Source: Pseudomonadota bacterium
GTDB lineage: Bacteria; Pseudomonadota; Alphaproteobacteria; Rhizobiales; Beijerinckiaceae
Assembly: GCA_021813805.1 (NCBI GenBank)
Contig: JAKAJL010000004.1
Coordinates: 1-64,000, forward strand
Direction of reading: 5' to 3'
Length of the DNA stretch: 64,000 nt
The notes under the pieces are model-generated. The model had not been told where the DNA came from, ran no database searches, and saw nothing but the letters and a program-made list of their open reading frames with translations. Of this stretch, positions 50,109 to 58,815 are shown one piece after another; within the stretch, counting starts at the first letter, position 1, and each line of letters begins with the position of its first letter. The position numbers were made by a program, and so were the translations under genes.

Positions 50109-53100
50109 ATCCGCGCCATTGTCTCCGCGCTCCGCCACCGCCCTACTCAAGGCGGGATAATCGATCTTGCCGGAGCCCAGCAGCGGCAAGCTGTCCATCA
50201 CCACGATCTTGGCGGGGAACATCAATTCCGAGGCGCCGCGCGCCTTGGCGGAGGCGATGAAATCGGCGCGGCTCACCCCGGCATGTTCGGTGCAGAGGAC
50301 GATTTTTTCGCCCTTGCGCGGGTCCGGTTGCGCCACCGCCGCGACCCTGGCGGCCGGCCAGCACAAGGCGGCGAGATTTTCCACCGCCGCCAGCGAGATC
50401 ATTTCGCCGCCGACCTTGGCGAAACGCTTGGCGCGGCCCTTGATCGTGATGAAGCCGTCGCGGTCGATGGACACGATGTCGCCGGTGTCGTGCCAGCCGC
50501 CGGGCGGCGGCTCCACCACGCCGGGATTTTCCGCGCGCAAATAGCCGAGCATGACATTAGGGCCGCGCACGGAAAGCCGCGCGCCGTCATGGATCCCTTC
50601 GATCCTTTCGAGCCGTGGCTCCATGCCGGGGCAGATCAGGCCGACCGTGCCGAAACGGTTGAACATCGGCGTGTTGAGCGCCAGCACCGGCGAGGTTTCG
50701 GTGACGCCATAGCCTTCGAGCAGGCGCAGGCCGAATTTTTCGCCGTAAAGGCGGCGCGTTGATTCCCTGACCGCCTCGGCCCCGGCGATGACATAGCGCA
50801 GCGAACGCAGATCATAGGGATGCGCGGAACGGGCATAGCCGTTGAGCAGAGTGTCGGTCCCGAACAGGATCGTGGCGTTGCTGCCGTAGATCAGCTCCGG
50901 GATCACGCGGTAATGCAGCGGCGAGGGATAGAGAAAGATCGGCACGCCGGAAACCAGCGGCAGGACGAGGCCGCCCGTCAGGCCGAAGGAATGGAAGATC
51001 GGCAATACGTTGAACAACCGGTCGGTGGGGCCGAAATCGATGCGGGCGGCGACCTGGGCGACATTGGCGAGAATGTTGCGGTGGGATAGGGCGACGCCCT
51101 TGGGCGCGCCCTCCGAGCCCGAGGTGAACAGGATCACGCCGAGGTCGTCGGGCTTCGCCCTGGCGAGCGGCGCGCCGCATTTGAGGAAGGCGCGGAGCTT
51201 GTCGAACCCAGAGATCGTGTCGCGCAGGTCTTCGAGATAGACGAAGGCGATGGTTTCCCCGGCGCGATCGACGATCGCCTGCAACCGCGCCTTTTCGATG
51301 AAGGCGCGCGAGGTGACGATGGTTTCGACATTGGCCGCCGTGCAAGCGGCGACGATATTGGCCGGGCCGGCGGTGAAATTGATCATGGCCGGCGGGCGAT
51401 TGGCCGAGATCAGGCCGAGAAAGGCGGCGCCTGCGCCATTGGCGTTGGGCAGCATCAGCCCGACCGGCTCGCCGGCCGGCGCGAGGCGCGCGAATTTCTT
51501 GGCCAACAGGCGGGCGCCGATCAGCAGCCTGCGATAGGAAAGCGCCGGCGAGGCCGGGTCTTGCAACGCGATGCGGCTCATGCCGTGTTTTCGCGCGGCG
51601 TCGGCCACAGCGGTGAAAACCGTTTTCTCGACATCCGTTGTGCGGAACAGCAAATCGGACATGATCTGATAGAGCGCGGCGCCCGCCGCCTGCCGACGCG
51701 CCTTGCCGACGAGCGCCTCGTCGATTTTCAGCTCGACCGGCTCCAGAATCGTCACCGTCACCTTGTTGAGGAAACGGCGCGGCGCCTGAGCGCGCGAGAG
51801 GCGAGAAAAGGCCGAGGCTTCAAGCCCGTCGATGCGGGCGGGAACGATCGTGCGGCCGGATTTTTCCGCGATCATGCCGGCGCCGTCATAGACTTTCATC
51901 AGCGAGCCGGTGACGGTGAGGCGGCCTTCAGGGAAGATCACCAAAGTCTCGCCGTTGCGCACCGCATGGATCAGGCCGCGCGTCGCCATCGGCTTGGTCG
52001 GATCGAGCGGATAGACGCGCACCAGCCGCAGGAAAGGCTTGACCCACCAGCGCCGGGCGATGCCGGTGTCGATGGCGAAGATCGGATCGTGGTCGAGCAG
52101 CGACAAAGCCAGCGCCGCATCGAGGAAGGACACATGGTTGAGCGCGATGACCGCGTTCGGCCCGGCCTTGGCGATATTGTCGCGCCCCTTCACCTCCAGC
52201 CGGTAGAAGGCGCGAAACAGGATGGAGACGAAATCGCGCATCGGGCTGGTCGGCAGGCGGAAGAACATCCAGACCGCGCCGATGAGGGCGACGCCGGCCA
52301 TCAGCGCGAAGACGCCGTCTATGCTCAAGCCCGCCTTCTGGAGCGCGGCGGTCGCCAGCCCGCCCACGGTCATGAAGGCGGAGTTGAGCACATTGATCGC
52401 GGCGACGATGCGGGCGCGTTTTTCCACCGGCGCCCAGGCCTGCGCCGCCGCGAAACTCGGCACCGCCAGCACGCCGCCGGCGACCGCCATGCCGGCGAGA
52501 TCGAAACCGACGCGCCAGGCGGGCGGCTGTCGGAAAAAGACGTCCAGCGCGAGCGGCGCCGCCTCGACCGGCATGGAATGGAGGGCGAAGGCGAGATCCG
52601 CCGCAAATGCGCCGAGGACAAGCGTCGCGACCGGCGCCGGCAGCAGCACGATGCGTCCGGCGCAAAAGAACGCGCCGAGGCCGGAGCCGAGCGCGACCGA
52701 AATGGCGAAGACGCTGAGATAGACGCTGACCACCATCTCCTCGCCGCCCATGCGCAATTTGATCATTGGCGGCAAGAGGGAAAGCGCGATGGCGCCGAAC
52801 ATCCAGAACAGGCTGACCATGACGCCGGCGATCCACAGCCTCCTGTCGGACCACAGGTCAAACAGCAGCGCACCGGTCGAGCGGAAAATATTGGCGTCGA
52901 TCCTCAGGTCCGGCGCCTTGCCGCCCGTCGCGGGGATGAAACGGCTGGCGATATAACAGGCCAGGGCCACCGCCAGCAGGAAGCCCGAGATTTGCGAAGG
53001 GTCGCCGCCGCCGCGCGAGGCGAGGCCGCCGACGATCGTGCCGAGCAGGATGGCGATGAAGGTCGCGCCCTCGATCAAGGCGTTGCCGGTGGGCAGTTCT

Positions 53101-53501
53101 GATTTCTGCAGATGGTCGGGCAGGATGCCGTATTTGATCGGCCCAAAAAGCGTCGAAAGGATTCCAAACAGCGCCAACGCGACGAGCAACACCGGTACGG
53201 AGGCATAAAAAAAGCCGGCGACCGCGATCGCCACGGCGAGCATTTCGGTCAGCTTCAGGCGTTGCGCGATCATCGCCTTGTCATAGCGGTCGGCCAACTG
53301 GCCGCCGAGACCGGACAGGATGAAAAAGGGCAGGATGAAGATCGCGCCGGCCAAGGTGATCAGGGACTCGGCGTTCGGCCCCGACAATTTGTACATGATC
53401 AGAAAAACCAGAGTGTTTTTCAAAAAATTGTCGTTGAAGGCGGAAAGAAACTGTGTCCAGAACAAAGGCGCGAAACGTTTCTGGGCCAGCAGCGCGAACA
53501 T
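50067..53501 (-). CDS. aas: LplT-PlsC-acyl-ACP synthetase fusion (Aas)
   Basis: A 1,144-residue protein. Residues 1-410 are a 12-helix MFS transporter like LplT (FLSAFNDNFLKNTLVF). Residues about 425-620 are a PlsC acyltransferase (NHVSFLD, FPEGRLTVTG). The rest is an ANL adenylation domain (LFTSGSEGAPKGVALSH, GWHDTGDIVSIDRDGFI, LLGSGKIDYPAL). It should import lysophospholipids, activate a fatty acid on ACP and re-acylate the lysolipid. E. coli has LplT and Aas as separate proteins. Domain order is opposite to the ACP-FAAL-PlsC fusion in the same window. Confidence 0.9.
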   Translation of the reverse strand: MFALLAQKRFAPLFWTQFLSAFNDNFLKNTLVFLIMYKLSGPNAESLITLAGAIFILPFFILSGLGGQLADRYDKAMIAQRLKLTEMLAVAIAVAGFFYASVPVLLVALALFGILSTLFGPIKYGILPDHLQKSELPTGNALIEGATFIAILLGTIVGGLASRGGGDPSQISGFLLAVALACYIASRFIPATGGKAPDLRIDANIFRSTGALLFDLWSDRRLWIAGVMVSLFWMFGAIALSLLPPMIKLRMGGEEMVVSVYLSVFAISVALGSGLGAFFCAGRIVLLPAPVATLVLGAFAADLAFALHSMPVEAAPLALDVFFRQPPAWRVGFDLAGMAVAGGVLAVPSFAAAQAWAPVEKRARIVAAINVLNSAFMTVGGLATAALQKAGLSIDGVFALMAGVALIGAVWMFFRLPTSPMRDFVSILFRAFYRLEVKGRDNIAKAGPNAVIALNHVSFLDAALALSLLDHDPIFAIDTGIARRWWVKPFLRLVRVYPLDPTKPMATRGLIHAVRNGETLVIFPEGRLTVTGSLMKVYDGAGMIAEKSGRTIVPARIDGLEASAFSRLSRAQAPRRFLNKVTVTILEPVELKIDEALVGKARRQAAGAALYQIMSDLLFRTTDVEKTVFTAVADAARKHGMSRIALQDPASPALSYRRLLIGARLLAKKFARLAPAGEPVGLMLPNANGAGAAFLGLISANRPPAMINFTAGPANIVAACTAANVETIVTSRAFIEKARLQAIVDRAGETIAFVYLEDLRDTISGFDKLRAFLKCGAPLARAKPDDLGVILFTSGSEGAPKGVALSHRNILANVAQVAARIDFGPTDRLFNVLPIFHSFGLTGGLVLPLVSGVPIFLYPSPLHYRVIPELIYGSNATILFGTDTLLNGYARSAHPYDLRSLRYVIAGAEAVRESTRRLYGEKFGLRLLEGYGVTETSPVLALNTPMFNRFGTVGLICPGMEPRLERIEGIHDGARLSVRGPNVMLGYLRAENPGVVEPPPGGWHDTGDIVSIDRDGFITIKGRAKRFAKVGGEMISLAAVENLAALCWPAARVAAVAQPDPRKGEKIVLCTEHAGVSRADFIASAKARGASELMFPAKIVVMDSLPLLGSGKIDYPALSRAVAERGDNGADSGEAADAPHHDQL

Positions 53502-53605
53502 GAGATTCTCCTGAAGAATCGCGCGATTAGGCCCATGCGCGGTTAAGAAACGATTTTGGCGACAGGTAGGCTTTCACGTCGCCCATGCCCGCCGATGGCG
53601 TCAAG

Positions 53606-53646
53606 ACGATGGCCGCGCGATTTGATCGCGCGGCCATCGTTTTTTG
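53606..53646 (+). terminator. Strong hairpin-U terminator, no obvious upstream plus-strand gene
   Basis: ACGATGGCCGCGCGAT-TTG-ATCGCGCGGCCATCGT, a perfect 16-bp stem, followed by a run of six T on the plus strand. It lies 20 bp beyond the stop of the minus-strand WXXGXW gene, where it lacks a T-run in that direction. On the plus strand the only upstream sequence is about 100 bp divergent from aas. Confidence 0.7.
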
Positions 53647-53665
53647 CAACATTTCGGCGCGGCCT

Positions 53666-54892
53666 TCAGGGACGCGGCTCCTGACCGGGCCGACCGCGTT
53701 CCGCCGGGCCTGCATGCGGCGCGCCCGGATGCGGCATCGCCGCCGGAGGATGGGGCATGCCTGGCGCAGGATGCGGCATCGCCCCCTGTGGACGCGGCAT
53801 CGCCGGCTCGGGATGCGGCATGGCCATCGGCGGCGGCGCGTGCGGCGCGGCGATGGGGGGACGGGGCATGGCCCCTTGCGGATGCGGCGTCACCGCCGGC
53901 GGCGCATGCAGCATAGCCGGCGCGGGACGGGGCGCTGGCAGGGCGCGCGGGCTTAGGGCGGGGGGAGCCTTTGCCGCGCCTGGCCCCTCATGGGGCACAG
54001 GCAAGGCGTGCGGGTTCGCGCCCGGGGGAATCGTCGCCGCGCCTGGCGCGGGATGAGCCATGGGCGGCTGAGCCCCGGCTGCGCCGGGCCTGGGCGGCTC
54101 GGCCTGGCCCGGCGCATGCGGCAAGCCTTGAGGCGTCACCGCTGGTCCAGCGTGGGGCGCTCCCGGCCCCGGACGCCCCGCCGTCGCGCCCGGGACGTTG
54201 AACTCGGCGGGGCGGGGAGTCGCCGCGATCGGGGGATGGCCGTTGTTCTGCTTCAATTGCAGCGCCGGGTTCTTGGCCGCCATCTGAACATGAGTCACCT
54301 GCGCTTGCGTCGGCGGAATGCGCTCCTGACGCGCAATGGCCGCCTCCTGCTGCGTGGGCGTCGCCACGACGCCTCCGGGGCCGCCACTGTAACTGACACG
54401 AGGCCCCCGATTGACGATGACCGGCTTCTCGTAGACGTTGGTGATGGCGACGTTGTTGATGTTGTTGACCGTGCGGTTGTAGAAGAAATTGTCGCCTCGC
54501 CAGTATCCGCCCTGGTAGCCGGACCCGCCATAGCCATAGCCATAGTTCACGCCGCCGTAATATCCGACCGTGGCCGCCCAATAGCCGGCGTGGAAGAGGA
54601 AGGCGCCGTCGCTCCAGCCCCAATAGCCCGGCGTCCACAACAGCCCGGGGCGCGGGGGCTGCGCCCAGGTTCCCGGGACCCAGTAATAGCCGGAATCGTC
54701 AGACACGGACCAATAGCCCGGCGTCCAGACATAACCCGGGCCAGGAATGGGCGGTTGCTGGTATTCGGGCAGCGGCGGCGGCGCTTCGTCGACGACTTCC
54801 CGGCAGACCATGCGCGCCTGCGCGACCGGGATCGCCGCCGCGAGCCCCGCGAAACTGACGGACGCCAGGGCGATGGTTCGGATGAGACGCAT
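53666..54892 (-). CDS. Secreted WXXGXW-repeat, Pro/Ala/His-rich protein
   Basis: A 408-residue exported protein (signal peptide ending VAQA). Residues about 50-105 hold WXXGXW repeats (VWTPGYW, YWVPGTW, LWTPGYWGW), then a Tyr/Gly-rich stretch and an Asn-rich segment (NNINNVAITNVY). The C-terminal ~190 residues are disordered and repetitive (AMPHP, GMPHP, AMPRPQG units), with matching 12-15 bp DNA repeats. WXXGXW proteins are envelope proteins of unknown role. The repeats may vary in number between strains. Confidence 0.75.
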   Translation of the reverse strand: MRLIRTIALASVSFAGLAAAIPVAQARMVCREVVDEAPPPLPEYQQPPIPGPGYVWTPGYWSVSDDSGYYWVPGTWAQPPRPGLLWTPGYWGWSDGAFLFHAGYWAATVGYYGGVNYGYGYGGSGYQGGYWRGDNFFYNRTVNNINNVAITNVYEKPVIVNRGPRVSYSGGPGGVVATPTQQEAAIARQERIPPTQAQVTHVQMAAKNPALQLKQNNGHPPIAATPRPAEFNVPGATAGRPGPGAPHAGPAVTPQGLPHAPGQAEPPRPGAAGAQPPMAHPAPGAATIPPGANPHALPVPHEGPGAAKAPPALSPRALPAPRPAPAMLHAPPAVTPHPQGAMPRPPIAAPHAPPPMAMPHPEPAMPRPQGAMPHPAPGMPHPPAAMPHPGAPHAGPAERGRPGQEPRP

Positions 54893-55269
54893 TGGTCAGG
54901 CTCCCTTCAAGGATCGGAAATATCGACAGGTTCGCCGATGCGAACTGAACTCTGGGTGAACGGCCGCCAAAACCTTCCGGCCGACGCGGCCCATGAGTAA
55001 TCTGATTCGCGCGGGGCATCATTCGTAAACCGGCGGCTGACTTGCGGAATTTTCGCGCAAGGAGGTTTCGCGCGCCGGCTGACCGGGCGGATTTTCTCCC
55101 GACGGCCCCGGCGCGACGAACGCCGTTCCGGCGTCTTTGTTCAGTCCTCCGCGGCTGCGTCGCCAGCCTTGCCAAGACGCCACGTTCCGGCCAGTCTTGC
55201 GCCATCCGCTGGCGATCCGGCTTTTGCCGTCCGGAGATCCTGTTCTGGCGTGGTATGGGGGGAGGTCCG
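54893..55269. other. Intergenic region without a recognisable gene
   Basis: About 375 bp between the divergent WXXGXW and SDR genes. A small stem ACGCCG/CGGCGT near 55118-55133 is the only structure I noticed. Presumably holds both promoters. Confidence 0.4.
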
Positions 55270-55953
55270 ATGGAGAACAGAATCGTCGTTGTCACGGGCG
55301 CCTTCGGCGTCCTTGGCCGGGCGGTCGCCCAGCGCGCGCTCGAACGCGGGGCTTTCGTCGCGCAGATGGACCGGGGCGCAGCCCCCGGCGCGATGGACGC
55401 GGCGCGGACTTTTGCGATTCCGGGCGTCGATCTTGCCGACCCGGACGCCGCGCGCGCGGCCTTTGCGCGCGTTGGCGCGCATTTCGGCGGCATCGACGTT
55501 CTGCTCAATATCGCCGGCGGCTTCGTCTGGGAGAAGGTCGAAGGCGGCGATCTGGCCGCCTGGGACCGGATGTATGCGCTGAACCTGCGCACCGCGGTCT
55601 CCGCCTGCATGGCGGCCTTGCCCTTTCTCGAAAAGAGCGGCTCGGGCGCCATCGTCAATGTCGGCGCCTTTGGCGCGATAAAGGCCGGGGTCGGCATGGG
55701 CGCCTATGCCGCGTCCAAGGCGGGAATCGCCAAATTGACCGAAAGCCTCGCCGAGGAGCTGAAAGGCGCGGTGACGGTCAACGCCGTCCTGCCCTCGATC
55801 ATCGACACGCCGGCCAATCGCGCCGATATGCCGGACGCCGATTTCGGCAAATGGGTGCGCCCGGAGGACCTGGCCGAAGCCATGCTGTTTCTGGCTTCGC
55901 AAAAATCGCGCGCCATCACCGGCGCGCTGCTGCCGGTGACCGGGGGCGTCTGA
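55270..55953 (+). CDS. Short-chain dehydrogenase/reductase (SDR)
   Basis: A 227-residue Rossmann protein. NAD(P) site VVVTGAFGVLGRAVAQRA, NIAGGF, and catalytic Tyr-x3-Lys in AYAASKAGIAKLTES. The usual catalytic Ser region reads IVNVGAFGAIKAG, with Gly-Ala in place of Ser-Ser, so the enzyme may be altered. GGAGGT lies 5 bases before the ATG. Substrate unknown. Confidence 0.83.
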   Translation: MENRIVVVTGAFGVLGRAVAQRALERGAFVAQMDRGAAPGAMDAARTFAIPGVDLADPDAARAAFARVGAHFGGIDVLLNIAGGFVWEKVEGGDLAAWDRMYALNLRTAVSACMAALPFLEKSGSGAIVNVGAFGAIKAGVGMGAYAASKAGIAKLTESLAEELKGAVTVNAVLPSIIDTPANRADMPDADFGKWVRPEDLAEAMLFLASQKSRAITGALLPVTGGV

Positions 55954-56051
55954 AAAATCCCTTTCCTTCCGCCTTTTGCGCTCGCGCAAAGTTCCGGCGT
56001 CCCTTCCGGCCTAGAAGGCGCAAGGGTCAATCCGGGCCGCGCGAGGTAAAG

Positions 56052-56459
56052 ATGAAGCTGCCGCAACTGCCGTTGGGCGTCCGCGTGATGGATGAAGACC
56101 ATTATGTTCTGGAGCAGATGTTCGCGCAGGCGGCGCGGATCGCGGACTCCGGCCTTGCGGCCCACCTTGACGCGATCCTCGCCGAAATCGCCGCGCATTT
56201 CGCGCGCGAGGAGGCAGAAATGGAGCGGGTGGGCGTGCCCATCCTGGCCTGTCACCGCGTTCAGCACGCGGCGCTGCTCGATGAGGCGAAAAAGATCGCG
56301 GCCTTTTTCCCGAGCGCCGAGCCGCAGGGCCAGCGTGGCCTGATCGCCTTCAATCTGGCGCAACTTGTGGCCGATCATGTCGCGGGCCCGGACCGGGCTT
56401 CGTCCGATTTTTTCGTCGAAAGGGTCGATTATTCCGCCCCGGATCGCCGCCGCGCCTGA
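56052..56459 (+). CDS. Haemerythrin-like dioxygen-binding protein (copy 2)
   Basis: A 135-residue haemerythrin domain with ligands His17 (DEDH), His49, Glu53 (HFAREE), His68, His72 (CHRVQH), His109 and Asp114 (DHVAGPD). The positions equal those of the first copy exactly, so the two are paralogues of one subfamily. The N-terminus differs (MKLPQLPLGVRVMDED). It follows the SDR gene by about 100 bp. Confidence 0.82.
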   Translation: MKLPQLPLGVRVMDEDHYVLEQMFAQAARIADSGLAAHLDAILAEIAAHFAREEAEMERVGVPILACHRVQHAALLDEAKKIAAFFPSAEPQGQRGLIAFNLAQLVADHVAGPDRASSDFFVERVDYSAPDRRRA

Positions 56460-56583
56460 GTTACGGCGACAGCCGCCGCGCGGCTGCGCCGGTCCAGCTT
56501 GGTTTTCTCATACAACCCCAATAAGCTGGCGTGGGACCGCCGGCGTAGCGAAAGGCGGCCGGCGTGGCCTGAAACGGAACGCG

Positions 56584-57027
56584 ATGCGACGGAGATTGAA
56601 CCGGTTCTATCCGGAATACGCGCCCGAGGCGCTCTTTTCCCTGGTGGACGACGTCGAATCCTATCCCGCTTTCGCGCCCTTTTGCCGTGGAGCGCGGGTG
56701 CTGACGCGGGCGGGGGACCTGCGGCGGGTGGAGAATGTCTTCGGCTTCGGTCCCTGGCGCTTCGCCTTCATCAGCGAGGCGCGGGCGGCGCCCCCGCGCG
56801 AACTGGTCATCGAATCGTTCGACCGTCCCTTTCGCGTCTTTTGCCTGCGCTGGCTGTTCGAACCGCAGGACCGGGGCTGCCGGATGACCTGTGACTGGCG
56901 AATGGAATTTTCCGCCTCCGCGCTCAATTTCGCCGCGGCGCTGGCGGCCGACGAGGCGCAAAGCCGCGCCCTGGCGGCCTTCGAGCGCCGCGCGGCGCTC
57001 GCGTTCGGAGATAGGGAGACGACATGA
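56584..57027 (+). CDS. COQ10/RatA-type START-fold protein
   Basis: A 147-residue protein with the polyketide-cyclase/START fold: YAPEALFSLVDDVESYPAF, RVENVFGFGPWRFAFIS, FDRPFRVFCLRWLFEP and CDWRMEFSASALNF. Relatives such as COQ10 bind ubiquinone. The stop overlaps the menA start (ATGA), so it is translated with a quinone-biosynthesis gene, which fits a quinone chaperone role. Confidence 0.78.
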   Translation: MRRRLNRFYPEYAPEALFSLVDDVESYPAFAPFCRGARVLTRAGDLRRVENVFGFGPWRFAFISEARAAPPRELVIESFDRPFRVFCLRWLFEPQDRGCRMTCDWRMEFSASALNFAAALAADEAQSRALAAFERRAALAFGDRETT

Positions 57028-57929
57028 CCCTGAGCCAAAGCCGCGCGAACGCGACGCGTCTTGCCGCTTGGGTCGCGGCGTCGCGGCCGCGCACCCTGTC
57101 GATGGCTCTGGCCCCGGTCTTCGCCGGCGCCTGTCTAGCCGGGAATTTCGCCGAACATATCGATGTCCCGGCGGTAATCATCGCGGCCCTGTCAGCAGTC
57201 TGCATCCAGATCGCGACCAACCTGTTCAACGACGCCCGCGACTTCGAGCGGGGCGGGGACGGGCCGGACCGTCTGGGCCCGCGACGGGCCGCCGCCAGCG
57301 GATGGCTCGCCCCCGACGAGGTCAAGAACGCCGCTTTCGGCTTTTTCGCACTGGCCGCGCTCGGAGGGCTTTACCTTGTCGTTGTCGGCGGCTGGCCGAT
57401 TCTCCTCCTCGGCCTGCTTTCGATCCTATCCGGCTATGCCTATAGCGGCGGGCCGGCGCCGATTTCCCATTCGCCTTTCGGCGAGCTGTTCGTCATCGCC
57501 TTTTTCGGTCTCGGCGCGGTTGGCGGAACCTTCTGGCTCGCCGCGCATGACTTTGGCGCGGCGCCGCTCCTGGCTGGATTGGCGCTGGGCCTGTTCGCGG
57601 CGGGCGTGCTGATGGTCAATAATTACCGCGACGCCGCCGCCGACGCGCGGAACGGGCGCCGGACGCTCGCCATCGTCGCCGGGCCGCGCGCGTCGCGGCT
57701 CCTGTTCGCGGCGATGATGGCCGCCCCCTTCGCCATCCTGACCGGTCTGGTCGCGCTGACGCCTCATCGCGCGCTGTGGCTCGCCTACGGCGCGCTGCCG
57801 ACGGCCTTCATCCAGGTGCGCCGGATTTACGCCGAGGCGCCGGGGCCGGGGCTCAACCTCCTGCTGGCGCGCACGGCGCAAGTTCAGGCGCTTTATGCCC
57901 TCCTGCTGGGAATCGGCGCGCTGGCGTGA
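57024..57929 (+). CDS. menA: MenA-like 1,4-dihydroxy-2-naphthoate prenyltransferase
   Basis: A 301-residue UbiA-superfamily membrane protein with about eight helices. SRPRTLSMALAPVFAGA is the MenA-type start; the first Asp-rich motif is NLFNDARDFERGGDG, the second NNYRDAAADARNGRRT. It would attach a polyprenyl chain to dihydroxynaphthoate for (demethyl)menaquinone. Other men genes are absent here, so a different aromatic acceptor cannot be excluded. Coupled to the COQ10-like gene. Confidence 0.8.
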   Translation: MTLSQSRANATRLAAWVAASRPRTLSMALAPVFAGACLAGNFAEHIDVPAVIIAALSAVCIQIATNLFNDARDFERGGDGPDRLGPRRAAASGWLAPDEVKNAAFGFFALAALGGLYLVVVGGWPILLLGLLSILSGYAYSGGPAPISHSPFGELFVIAFFGLGAVGGTFWLAAHDFGAAPLLAGLALGLFAAGVLMVNNYRDAAADARNGRRTLAIVAGPRASRLLFAAMMAAPFAILTGLVALTPHRALWLAYGALPTAFIQVRRIYAEAPGPGLNLLLARTAQVQALYALLLGIGALA

Positions 57930-57956
57930 CAGGGGCGGGCCAGCTTTTCAAAGCCG

Positions 57957-58601
57957 ATGCGGCGGTCCATAGTGCGGCGCCTGATGCCGGAGACGCCAAT
58001 GCCTGCTCGCGATGCGCCTTTCCCGCCGCCCAGCGCCGGCGCGGCCCGGTTCGCCGGAGCCGTCGCGCTCTGGCTCGCCGGTTTCGGCGCCGTTTCGGCT
58101 CAGGCGGGCGATCTTTCCTATTTTTCCGGCAGTTTCCGTGGGCCTGGCGCTGTCAGTGAAAATGGCGGGGCGCAGACGACTCTGGAGTGCCGCGCGACCG
58201 GCGAAACGGCGAAGGACGGACGCGCCCTGTCGCAGAACATCGCCTGCGAATCGCGGTCCTACAAATTCGACCTGCGCGCCCAATATGTCGCCGAGGGCGT
58301 CGAGGCGCGCGGCTTCTGGCGCGAAGCGACGCGGGGGGCCGCTGGCGCGGCGTCGGGGCGGATCGTGGGCCAGGGGTTTTCGGGCGCCAGCGAAGCCAAA
58401 GGCTTTTCGGGGCGGTTCAAGATCCATGCCGGCCCGCGCAAGCTGATCTTCACCTTCTGGCCCGAGAACGGCAAGCCGGCGCGCGTCCATGCCGCCCTCG
58501 CCCGCAAGAGCCTGACCAGGTCGGCGACGCCCGCCGCGCGGGAGGAGCCGCCCGGTGTGGAGCAAAACCAGGGAAACGCGAGCCTGAAGCTGCTGAACTA
58601 G
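57957..58601 (+). CDS. Secreted hypothetical protein
   Basis: About 214 residues: basic N-terminus, hydrophobic signal (FAGAVALWLAGFGAVSAQA), then a strand-rich domain (LSYFSGSFRGPGAVSENGG, IACESRSYKFDLRAQY, GRFKIHAGPRKLIFTFWPE) with two cysteines (LECRA, IACES). I do not recognise the family; the pattern suggests a periplasmic beta-barrel-like fold. Later in-frame ATGs (57984, 57999) are alternative starts. Follows menA by 27 bp. Confidence 0.6.
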   Translation: MRRSIVRRLMPETPMPARDAPFPPPSAGAARFAGAVALWLAGFGAVSAQAGDLSYFSGSFRGPGAVSENGGAQTTLECRATGETAKDGRALSQNIACESRSYKFDLRAQYVAEGVEARGFWREATRGAAGAASGRIVGQGFSGASEAKGFSGRFKIHAGPRKLIFTFWPENGKPARVHAALARKSLTRSATPAAREEPPGVEQNQGNASLKLLN

Positions 58602-58815
58602 ATGCGGAAGACGGGCGTTTCGCTCCCAAGAATGGGAAGGGCGAACAGGCGGAGGGCGGGCGCCTATCGAACGGTGGCGACGGTCGGCATCTCGGGCATA
58701 CAGGGGTCGCCAAGGGAAATTTGTTGTATACCCGAAGCCGATGACGCACGCGTGCCCTCTACTCGATTGCGACGACAACGACTACAATCGGGTTTTTGAG
58801 AATCCTTCGAGCGGA

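Noticed and set aside
56461-56583. Upstream extension of the COQ10-like gene to 56365
   Set aside because: The extra codons overlap the haemerythrin gene in another frame and lack similarity; the ATG at 56584 begins the conserved domain.
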